Source of the DNA: Chromera velia
Taxonomy: Eukaryota; Sar; Chromeraceae
Assembly: GCA_018398765.1 (NCBI GenBank)
Contig: JAHBMJ010003922.1
Location: forward strand, 5,001-31,450
DNA: 26,450 nt
Direction: 5' to 3'
Positions 1 through 9,934 of the stretch are shown here, piece after piece (within the stretch, counting starts at the first letter, position 1; every line of letters begins with the position of its first letter). Under the pieces are notes generated by a model, which saw only the letters and a list, made by a program, of their open reading frames with translations, searched no databases and was not told the DNA's origin. Both the position numbers and the translations under genes were made by a program.

Positions 1-196
1 AACGTGCCGTACACAAAGACTGACAGGGAAACCCGTCTACAGAGTTCGCTTTGCAACGAAAGCGCTCAGAGGGTTCCGGCCAGGGAGCTCATCTGACACA
101 AAGCCGAGTTCGCCACCATAGATTGCCCATTTCAGCAAAGCAACTGGTCTTGCCTGTCCACTTCTTTAGACTTTAAAGTCCGCTCTTCTCCCCACC

Positions 197-1887
197 ATGT
201 GGACAGAGGCAGATGCGACAAGCCAGGCTTCCGAGAAGCAGCGCAGATCGGTTTGGGACTTCGTTGTGAAGTATCCTCGATGGAGCTTGACGCTGTCCTG
301 CTCCTTTCTGTGGGCCCCCTTCATTGTCATGGTCGTCCTCGCCTACCTTTATGCCGAGCAATGTGAGCAATGAGCTGGGAGAGCAGTCGTAGATTCGGTT
401 CAAGGAGGACAAGCAAGCAAGCTAGGAATCTGAAAAGTGCATGCATGCGGACGAGAAGTGCATGTATATATGTATGCATGCATGAGCTGATGATCCCTCC
501 TGGCCCTCTCCCTGCATGTGCGTGCTTGCAGTCGTGGAGTTCAACTTAAAGATTCCTCCTGTGACGAGTCACTACAGTCAGTCCGGCATCTTGTCTTGTC
601 GGTTTGCTCTGTCGACTGCGGCACAGGGAAGAAGGGGGGGGGGGCACTCGACTGAATGAGGGAAAGGAGGTGTCGGCACGAGGGTGGAGGGAGGGGGGGA
701 TGGGCACAGATGCTGGACAAGACACGTGATTCGACAGCAGTTGACAGGCATGTTTTTGTTTTCCTCCAGGCAACCTTGCTAGCTTGCATCGAAAGGAGAG
801 GAGCGCTTCTTGACAACATCCTTTAATGGCGGATCGAAGAAACTAAGTGCAGTGCCTTCCTCCTTTCCTGCATTGCATTATGCTGTGTGAGTGGTTCCTT
901 GCAGACCACAAGTGGAGTTTCAGGAGCTTTGCGCTGGATGCCATCGCGAGGGAGACGACCGAGATAGGGAGGTTGAAGGGGAAGTCACAGCTCGAGCGCT
1001 CGCAAGTGACTGTGTCCAGTACGACAGGATACGTCACGATGATCTATGAGGCCAGAGACGGCAAAGATGTTTTGAATGAAGAACACCTTCTCCGTGCAGC
1101 AAGGCTGAACGACAAGTTGCGAAATCTAGACGCCTACAAGTCTGTGTGCGAGCTGGAGTGGCCGCTCGAGTTGGCAGAAGCTCCAAGCGACCAGGTCCCC
1201 CAATTAAACGAACAAATGGCCGGCACTCTCCCATGCTCGGTACACCAGTCGCCTGCAAATGCCTGTGTGGATTTTCATTGGATCAACGGATTTACCAGAT
1301 CAACGTGCGACGCTGGGGTGAGTAGTAAGGCATGAAGGTTTGCTGATGAGTGCGCGTCTTTTAAGAGGTATCAAACTGACTTTTCCCCTCTCAGTGTGGG
1401 ATGAACCTGTTCACATCGCTTCTGATTTCCCTTACGTACAAGTCAAATTTTTAGTCACCACCCTATCAGCCAGCGAGCTATGGAGAGTCGCAGCATGACA
1501 ACATATGAAACGGTGTAAGAAAACACATCTTCAGTCAGCCAGTCAGTAAGTAAGTCAGTCAGTCGCGCAATGAGTCAGTCGCACACCAAGGCCTTCACTC
1601 TCTCACTCTCTCACTTTGCCACTCACTCACTCACTTACTCATGCAGTCACCTGCTCAGTCATGAGAAACTTTCGCCATCCAGCATTCAGTTTTCCTTTCA
1701 AGTTTTTTCCGCTCTCCTCGTGCCACTTGCGCTTCACTGCACTGGATAATCTGATGCTCATGGCTAAGCTCCCACGTGCAAGCAAAGACGCTTGCTCCAA
1801 AGATGTGCGCACAATGGAGTGCCGTCGTGCAATTGTATATGTGCATGCGTGTGTGAAGACACAAACGTGTGTATACACATACCTCTG

Positions 1888-1936
<49 letters not shown>

Positions 1937-4900
1937 GTCGTTGCTTATCCTGGGGGGCTGCTGACATGTCAAGCCAAGTCAACAGTGGAGACGGGGGGAC
2001 GATTTCAGTGCCCCCTGGAATTCCTGACATACGATGCTCAAATTGCAGAAATGAAGAAGGAGCAATACTTCGCGTTTGACATTTCCGCCCCAAGAACTGT
2101 GGAGACTGTGGCAACGGGGGAGGCACTGACAGGAATTGACAACAGCTTCGGTTCAGCACAGGCAGGCGGGAACGGAGCATTGAGTGCAAAGATCATAAGA
2201 AGCAGATTTCCTGTCGGAATGCCTCTAAGAGGGTACACATCTGTTGACGATAGGTGCATCTGATTCTCTCTCGGAGACTCTAAGTCGCTCTTTATTTCCC
2301 CTCTCTGTCTGATGAAATCAGACGTTTTGAATTTCTTTCTCTCTGATTTTCGAAACGTTGAGTCGCTGTGTCTGTCCTTTTCTGCCTGCAGTTTTCTTGA
2401 CAGACTGTCTCCCTGCCCGCCGGTCTACTTGTCCGTCTGTCTATCCGTCCGTCCGTCTGCGTCTGTTCTTCTCAGTAATTGGCTTCAAAGCCAAACTTTG
2501 ATCAAATCTGGGTGGATGCAGGCAAGAAGAGCAGATCGAAAAAATCGGAGACATCTTGTTCAACTCCCTGGAGGAGGCCTTCGGGGAGACTCAGAGAAAT
2601 TCGGTGGAGGACACAAACTCCCCCTTCAAGCTCTACTTCTATTTTCCGAACGGGCAGTGGGAGGCAGTTAATGATTCCACCGACTTCGACGGAGCTCTGA
2701 GAGGAGCAGCGATCGTTTTCGTGTTCATCTTCACGATCGTGCGCCTTCGGTCTTGGTTCCTTGCCTCCATGTCTGCAATGGTCTTCCTCAGCAGCATCAC
2801 TTGGGCCTTGCTCATCTACAACGCTTCCGTGACCCAGTCAGTATGTATGTACATGTATGTATATATATGTGTCGGACTGCTGGGCCTTGCTCATCTACAA
2901 CGCTTCCGTGACCCAGTCAGTCCCTGATTTGTGCGATTTGCTATCTAGTGTTCTCTTCATTGCGAGCAGAATTGCAGCTTGCAACTGACCCCTTCAGAAG
3001 GACTGAAAGAAGAAATGCCGTTCCTGCTGAGGCTGAATTGGAACGCTCTCATTCGTTTTATTGCTGAGGTTATCACCCCTTTCTCCGTTTCCCTGGTAAA
3101 AAAGGGTCGCATGATGTTCTCCGTATCTCTGGTCAAAGAAAGGTGACGTTACAGCAGCTCCTTGACCTTCTTTTCTGTCCCCTCTCCTTTCACTTCGGAT
3201 TCATTAATTCAGGTACGTGACGTTCTTCACCGTTCTTGCCGCGTGCGTTTTCATCGGAGCATCGGCAGACCCTGTCAACGTCATTGCGGTCCGTCTGCAT
3301 GTCTCGTCATTCAACGCAGCTAGTAGCTCTTCCGAAATGCTCACTAGGAAGCAAGGAGACGTATATTTGCCAGAAACCGATTGCACACAGGAAGATTTGT
3401 TTTTCTTTCTGCCTGTGATGGTATCAATGCCATTCACCAGACAGAAGCATGAAGAATTACCCTGCGATGCATCAGTGTCCTCTCAATGCATGCGCCCATA
3501 GATTACTCTCTACGTCTGCCAATCAAAACTCCGTTTCTCCCTTTGCCGCATAAGCACACATGTATGGATGCAAGGTAGCGCGTGTCAAGACATATGCGCC
3601 GATGCATCACGCGTTTTGTATTGTTTCCGTCTTGTATTTTGCTGATTCTTTCTTGGAAAATCAACCATTGAGCCGGCAGCCGATCGCATCTGTTTCCTTC
3701 CACTCTTCCGTTCATGCATCCTTCGATTGTTCCTTTCTCCTCGCTTCCTCCGGCCCTCCTTCCCCCATTCATTATTCTTCCTTCCTTAATTCCCTCTTCC
3801 CTCCCTCTTCTGCAGGACTTGTGGGACAAGGCAGGAGAAGAAATCCCAGCCCTCCGGAAAGCTCCCGGCATTCGAATGGAGTGGATCTGGCCTAGGGCAG
3901 CAAAGGCCATCTCCATCTCGTACTCCCTCGCGACCGTCTCCTTCTTCCTTCTCTTGACGACACCAGTCCCTGCAGTCAGGTCTGTCGAGTTCTCTCTTTC
4001 TGTCTGTCTCTATCTGTTTGATTTTTTTCCCGTCTCTTTTGGGACTTCATGACAGGGTTGCCCCGTCTCTGCCCTTTCATGGTACTCTCCTGTGAACATA
4101 CTTTTAGACTGCACTCTAACTCTTGCTTTCTGCTCTATGGAGGGTGGACGTCCTCATGCTCGATCGATTGTCAGTTTGTTGGATTGACGCATGCATGTCT
4201 GCATGCATGCATGTGCCCACTGTCCTATTTTGGTTGCTTACTTGCAGAGGCATGGGTTTCTATGGAGGCTTCCTTGCCTTGTTCATTTGGATCGAGGCAC
4301 TCACCGTTCTGCCAGTCGGGCTGCTGTTCTCGGAGACGCAACTGAGCAAACGGAAATTCTGCTTCGGGTGGTTCGACAGGTCCGTCCCTGTCTTTCCGTC
4401 CGATCGTCCGACAGGCAGGCAGGTCAAGAGAGGGGGGAACGTGAAGGTCTGCTCTTGTGGCAGTGTGTCCAAAGAGCAGAGATTCGAATCCGATTCTCTG
4501 ACGGACTGAGTGGCTGGCTGCTGACTGAATGACTGACTGACTGAAGACTGACTGTCTGTCTGTCTGCCTGTATGTCTAAGGAGGAAACAGAAGAGAAAAA
4601 GGAAAGAAGCGAGAATATAGTCTTTGTGTCTGTCTGTCTGACATGCACACATGCAGGTGTGTACAGAAACGACTGATCAGTCAGCGCACCCGGACATCCC
4701 TCTTCGGAGGCCTCTCGAGGACTTTCTCGAGAAAAAACAGAAAAAGCATTCAGTCAGATGGGCCTCGGGACAGTCTTCCAAGAGTTGACCTGGAGGGGGG
4801 AGAGAGAGACGGAGGTTTGGGATCCCATGGGAAACAGGAAAGGGAAAATATCGAGCAGCGGGCAGCAAAACATTCGACAACAAAGGGAGGAGAAGCAGAA

Positions 4901-6045
4901 GAACAAAGGGGGTCGGGTGCAGAAATTCATCCTCGATTCGAAAGTCAACCAGAAGGGCCACCAGATCAGCAGGGAGGTGGTGAAGTGGCAAGGCATGTGA
5001 CGGTACAGGGAGAAGCGCTTGCGGCGGTGGGCGATGAAGAGAATCAACCGCCAGGTCTGGAAAGAGGGAAGAGCAGCAAGATCTTGGTTGAAGAAGAGCA
5101 AACGAGGTTCTCTCGTTGGTTGGCGGACACTTTCGCAACATTCATTATTCGTTTCAAGTGGTGGTTGCTTATTCCCTCCTTTCTCGCTGTAGCGGTCTTC
5201 ATGGTTCTTCTCGCCTTCAATGCCGAGAGCGATCCCCAAGGCTTGTCAATCCTTCCTGACACGAACAACCTCAACGAGTTCTCTTTTCTGGATCGAGAAA
5301 AGAGCTTTGACAGGTCGGAAAGGAAAGGAAAGGAGCATGACTCTTCCTTCCCCGTTTTATTCTCGAGAATCCTTCTTTTTTTTTTTTTTTGCGCAGATCA
5401 AACAAAGCAGAGTTGCTTCATTGGATATGCTTTGAGTGAATCTGCCGTCCCACGCACCCATCAATAGACCTCCTTTAGTGTCATGCAAGCGCCAAAACGG
5501 TTTCAGAGTGCCAGGAGACACAGATGGAAAGGAGAAAAAGGGAGGGAGAAAAGAAGTGGAAAACAAAGAGAGCTAGGAAGAAAGATGACAGGGTCGGGCC
5601 TACCCAAAGGACTTGCAGTGGAACACTAGATTGTTCAATGCGCTTCGCCAAGAACACCACCGCAAATGAATTTCCGCACTGCGTTTCCAGACAGCATGCC
5701 GGAATTTTTTCCCTTATTTTTTTTTTAATGAGTGCGTGTGCAGGTCTGGCGGCTCAGAGGGGAATTCGAACGTGCGCATTGTCTTCGGTCTGAACCCCGA
5801 CAACCCTATTGATAGATCAGGGGTCGACAACAACGAGCCTTTCGAATACGGAACTTTGAATAGAGCCCCTGGGTTTGAAGACCCTGTTCACACCTTCGGG
5901 TTTTCTGTGCAACAGGGGTCAATCTGCCTCGTGGACATGTGTTCAAAGCTGACACAGGCAAATCCAGACATCCGCCTGGGTCAGTCAGCGCAAGTAACAG
6001 GAACAGAAAAAAGGGGATGAATTCCCGAAGGATTCTTCCCTCGAC

Positions 6046-6076
<31 letters not shown>

Positions 6077-8968
6077 TGTTTCCAAATGACGGAACTGCTA
6101 GTTAAAATTAGTCTCACTTGGAGCTTCTCAGCCCTTGTACGGTCTTTCTTCGATGTCAGGAACGAATTTGCTGGTAGGAAGTGCCTTCTTTCCGCTCACC
6201 TCCCTTTCTTCGGTGTCTTCCTTTTTCTCTCTGCTGTCCGAGAAGATCATTCCGTCTCTTAATTTCGCTCTGCAGGTGAGACCAGTTCCTCTCAGGGATT
6301 CTCCTGCTGGCCAGAGGAATTCCTCCAAACTTTCATTACCAACCCGTCGATCTTCCCCCAAGTCGACGCGTCAGACGATCAAGTCGCGGGTCCATCTGCA
6401 GAAATCCGGTATCTGGAATATTTCAATGAAGCAACCTTTGCATGGTCAGCTTGGGACTGCCGCGACGTGCTTTGCATTCACGAATCAGTGACTTCATTGC
6501 CCAAAACTGTAGCGCTGCACCGCTCTGATCCGAGCTTTGCGCTTGCAGGAGAGAACAAAAGTTCGTTTTCTGTTTGCATGATTCGTCCATCATATGTCCG
6601 TATGTTGCCCTTTCATTCGTGGTCGGTTTGCGAAAGAACTGAAGTCAAAGTCAGTCGAGAAATTTTGTGGCCCTGTTCCTCGTGGATGTTCTTCTGAGCA
6701 CCCTCTGTCTTCCGTTCTCTGTCTCTATCTGTCCCCTGACCACTTTACCCTTCGCTCATCGATGTTCTTTTTCGTGGCAGTGAAGGAATGCGTTCCCTCA
6801 AACCGAGGAAATAGGTGTACACCCCATACAACACATGCACGCACGCAGGTACTACTCACCCATCTTCACTGGAGGTCCCAGTTGGAGTCTTGTTTTTGAC
6901 TCGTCCTTCAATATGGACACCCGGACAGATGCTGAGATCGCAGGTTCGTCTTGCATATGTCTATCCGGTATCATCTCAGCCAAAACTGATATTCGCTTGT
7001 TCTCCTGAGGAGTGTTTCTTATACTTCTTTCTCAGAGCATGGATGTTCAGCGGTCCTTTCCACAACTGCTCATTCTTGCATAATGCATGAAGATGCATTC
7101 GATGTTCGTTTTGTTTTTTCGTTTGCATCGTCAGAAGAATCCAGCAATGATGCAGCTCTTCTTTTTCTTCCTTTTCTGCGCTGCAGCTGGAAACTCCCAA
7201 CAGACGATGCTGGCCACCAGTCTGACGGTGCCAATTGCTGCCGGGACAAACTTTAGAGCAGAGGACGGCGTCGCACTGGCAGAGAGATGGGATGATTGGA
7301 TGAATGGCGCATTCACAGAGGGACACAAAGAGGCGATCCCTTCCTGTGTGGGCGCACCCAACTTTCGAGGCTTCGCGCTCTTAGAGCTAGCCGTCGGATG
7401 GCAGACCGTCCAGGAGTTGGCAATGTGCGTGCGTCAGTCTGGGGGCTAGGCAGGCAGTCAGCCGGTGGCTGTGGACACATACTGAAAAGTAGAGTTCTTT
7501 TTTGAGGTTTTGTGGTCTTGTCTGCAAGTAAGCAGGTGTCCTTTCTTCCCGCTATCTCGAACCACGTGGTGAAAGGTAGTCCTGCGGTTTGTTGTCTCTT
7601 TGTGTAAAGCCGAGCAATCTGGTACTTTTTGCTTTGCTCACGTGTCGCTTCTTCTTTCTTGTCACTGCCTCTCCTGAATTCCTCTGTTGTCTTCCTGCGT
7701 GGTTTTCTCACGGGCTCAGCCCGTTCGCTCTTGGGTGTGTGTACAAACGTGTGGAACGATTATGAAACATACGCGAATTCATTCATAGCAGGAAAGCAAA
7801 TGTGTACGGAAGGAACAGAGAAACTAATTGTCGCCCTCTTCTTTCCTTCCCTTTGCTTTGCCTTGCTTTCCTTTGCAGAGCTGCCGTGCAAGGAGTGGGC
7901 ATCACCATTGGGCTTGGGTTTGCGGCACTTCTGTTGATTGTGAAAAACTGGCGGACGGCCTTCGCAGCGACGCTCTCCCTTCTTTTTTCCATCATCTGCT
8001 CTGTGGGCTGTATGCTTCTGTATAGAAAAATCGGGCAGGTGGAGTCGGTGGCATTGATCGTCGTCCCGGGACTTGCGATTGACTACAGCGCCCAGTTGGC
8101 GCTTGCCTATCACTGGTATGCCGAGACGGAGAATGTGCCCCCGGGAAGGGCAGGGAAAGCAGCTCGACAGAAAGAGAGGGAATTTCGGATACGGGATTCT
8201 CTGGGAGGTTCGGGTCAGGCTGTGTGTCTGGGTTTCGTGACCACTGGGGTTGCCTGTGCCCTTCTGATTCCCTCGACTTTGAGTTTCTTTACGGCGTTCG
8301 CAGAAGTCGTCATTCTGGTGTTGGCGTGGTCTTTCGTCTTCGCCTTCACATTCTTCATCCCCCTCATGACCACCTCTCTAGCCCCAGCAGGCCGCAGGGG
8401 GTACCTGCCTGTGTTGAAGAAGAAGGAATTGGACGCTGCAGAAAAGCGCATCTGTCATTTGATAGGCAGCAGGAGAGCAAGTCTGAAAGGATGGAATTGG
8501 CAGGCGCAGTTTTTCAGCAGCAACAGCCGCAAAGCCAGCAGGGTCAGCATGGACGACGTCCTGTCTGCTCGAGAGCGGGGAAGCGTCCCTGTTGACCAGG
8601 TTGACAAGAGTGGGCAGGTGGAAGGTGAAGAGAAAGAGGATGTGCCTAGACTCTCTGCCGTCTCTCCCCAAGTACCTGCAGAAGACTTTGGAGAGTCCCC
8701 GTACAGTCAGCAGGAGCAGATGCAGGAGGAGAGGGTAGAGCGTTCTGACTGGACACAAAGAGAAGTGATAGAGATTCCAGAAGACGAGGTGGATGAGACA
8801 AGTCCTGACGTGGGAGCCGCAGGGCGAGGTTTGGGTTTGGGTGAGGCTCTGAGGAGGCCGGGGGAGAGAGGGCGGGAAGGCATTGAAAGGGCCGGGACTT
8901 CCCGGGAGTTAGAGCGGCACGGTGACGTGGACAGCGTGCCTGACGGGGGAGGGGACGTTCTAGACTGA
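197..8968 (+). CDS. Patched/Dispatched-like RND family membrane protein, 14 exons
   Basis: Exons: 197-362, 532-576, 905-1317, 1937-2253, 2522-2836, 3213-3288, 3816-3979, 4248-4379, 4657-5313, 5744-5979, 6276-6444, 6849-6943, 7187-7424, 7879-8968. All phases match; the spliced length is 4113 nt (1370 residues, TGA stop). Start chosen at ATG 197, preceded by CCCACC, just before the first membrane segment. Seen: TM1 about residues 31-52; a large loop to about 370; TM2-TM6 about 373-530 with a TM4 motif GASADP (434-439); a hydrophilic linker of about 165 residues; TM7 about 709-733; a second large loop; TM8-TM12 from about 1014 with the TM10 motif GLAIDY (Asp1076); and a charged acidic tail of roughly 200 residues. 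Two repeats of 1+5 membrane segments with an Asp in TM4 and TM10 are the RND hallmark shared by Patched, Dispatched and NPC1, which move lipids or sterols using ion gradients. The actual substrate is unknown. Least certain: exon 2 and the donors of exons 5 and 6. Confidence 0.85.
577..904 (+). other. Intron 2 of the RND gene
   Basis: Assigned because donor GTCAGT at 577 leaves phase 1 and the acceptor TTGCAG ending at 904 restores the frame into the first loop. It holds a G-rich run near 637-645 and a purine-rich stretch. A second possible exon after the AG near 770 was not used because it does not keep frame. Confidence 0.6.
1318..1936 (+). other. Intron 3 with tetranucleotide and GT tracts
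   Basis: Donor GTGAGT, acceptor GTGCAG, phase 0. It contains CAGT/GTCA-type tetranucleotide runs (about 1535-1580), CTCA-type runs (about 1597-1640) and a GT dinucleotide run (1891-1933) that abuts the acceptor. Open frames over this stretch are simple-repeat artefacts except for exon 4 itself. Confidence 0.75.
1891..1933. repeat. (GT)n microsatellite beside an acceptor site
   Basis: About 21 perfect GT units run directly into the GCAG acceptor of intron 3, standing where a polypyrimidine tract is normally expected. Confidence 0.95.
2802..2842 (+). repeat. 41-bp direct repeat, copy 1 (end of exon 5 plus its donor)
   Basis: Perfectly matches 2881-2921, offset 79 bp. It covers the last 35 coding bases of exon 5 and the GTCAGT donor at 2837. 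Confidence 0.95.
2881..2921 (+). repeat. 41-bp direct repeat, copy 2 (inside intron 5)
   Basis: Identical to 2802-2842, so it carries a second intact-looking GTCAGT donor at 2916. Using that donor would add 79 nt and shift the frame, so it is judged intronic. The 38 bp between the copies is TATG/ATGT-rich. Confidence 0.95.
3289..3815 (+). other. Intron 6, pyrimidine-rich
   Basis: Donor GTCCGT, acceptor TTCTGCAG, phase 0; it joins the TM4 exon to the following loop exon. The last 130 bases are dense in CTTCC/TCCCTC, a strong polypyrimidine tract. No coding signal of its own was seen. Confidence 0.65.
5376..5390 (+). repeat. T15 homopolymer in intron 9
   Basis: An uninterrupted T run within intron 9 (5314-5743); a second T-rich run lies near the acceptor (about 5703-5726). 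Confidence 0.9.
6051..6075 (+). repeat. (GT)n microsatellite in intron 10
   Basis: About 12 GT units in intron 10 (5980-6275). Confidence 0.9.
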
Positions 8969-9354
8969 CAACCCTAGACATGCAGAGGGCAGATCAAGAG
9001 GGAAAGTGACAGCGGCGGGGCTTGTGCATACCGATGTGAGTGTGTACTTCCCCCGGTCCGAGAATTTATACCGGCACTCCCTGAAGTTGACCAGGCAGCA
9101 ACGATATCCCCAGAACTTTGTAAGCCGGTTTTCCCACACTGCAGTCATCGCGGTCATGCAAGGCGCATGGACTGCATGCAGTCTCAAATTCACGGCGTTT
9201 CCCTGTTGCTTCATTGCCTTTTCTCGATCTGAAGACTTGTGCATGCCCTCGTTTCTGCGTTGAAACGCAGTCGATCCTGCAAAGCGCGGGACACTCCGAG
9301 TCAGAGCAAAACATACTAGATTTGAGGCCAGCGGCCGTGGAAACGGCCAAAAGA
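8969..9354. other. 3' flank of the RND gene
   Basis: Normal GC composition and no convincing gene. Short open frames on both strands have no recognisable motif. It probably includes the 3' untranslated region; an AATAAA-containing A-rich stretch follows at about 9383-9400, but no cleavage site can be fixed from sequence. Confidence 0.4.
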
Positions 9355-9900
9355 CCAGTACTTGTAGATCAATACGAATTTTAAAAATAAAAAAAAATAG
9401 ATACTACATATAGTTTTATAGACTATAGTTTTTGAACAATACATTCTAAAACAAAAAATCAAGGGAAAATTGGTCTTATAATTATTTTTTTTGCTGTGAT
9501 AGGCCTAGCTCTAAAGTATTATACTACTACATTAGTATAGTAAAGTCCTGATTCAAAACTGTTTATGCATTATTACTTAGTACTACTAGTAAGGTTCGTA
9601 GTGTGATTTCACATACGTGTTACGTTTATACCAGTTATATAATTTTGTGTTTACTACTTTTAAAAACACTTGAAAATTTTAGATGTACGTAGAAAGCTTG
9701 GCAAAGTGGTGTTACGACTACTAATAATATCAGGAAACATTTTCAATCTAAAGTCTTTTAAGGTAATAATGAGATCTATATATATTAGTAACTACACCAA
9801 ATAGTATACAATAAATTGTGTACGTTATTGTACCGTAATTTGTACGTTGTATAATCAAAGGGCTTTGTGCGTTGCCGCTAAACGCTACACCATGCTAGAC
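9355..9900. other. AT-rich island between convergent genes
   Basis: Composition drops sharply to strongly AT-rich, with A runs, TACTACTA-like strings and stops in every frame. No gene, RNA or terminal repeat was recognised. The island ends just before the 3' end of the minus-strand HNH gene. Confidence 0.7.
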
Positions 9901-9934
9901 TGATCATCGTGACGTTAGAATGCTGAAAAATGAT

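Noticed and set aside
1616-1936. Open frame running into exon 4 from an upstream ATG
   Set aside because: The upstream part is intron 3 with simple repeats; only 1937-2253 matches the protein, with a clear acceptor at 1936.
4474-4500. tRNA T-arm-like ATTCGAATCC
   Set aside because: It lies in intron 8; no pairing acceptor stem or D-arm could be found in the 75 bases around it. It is part of a short palindrome.
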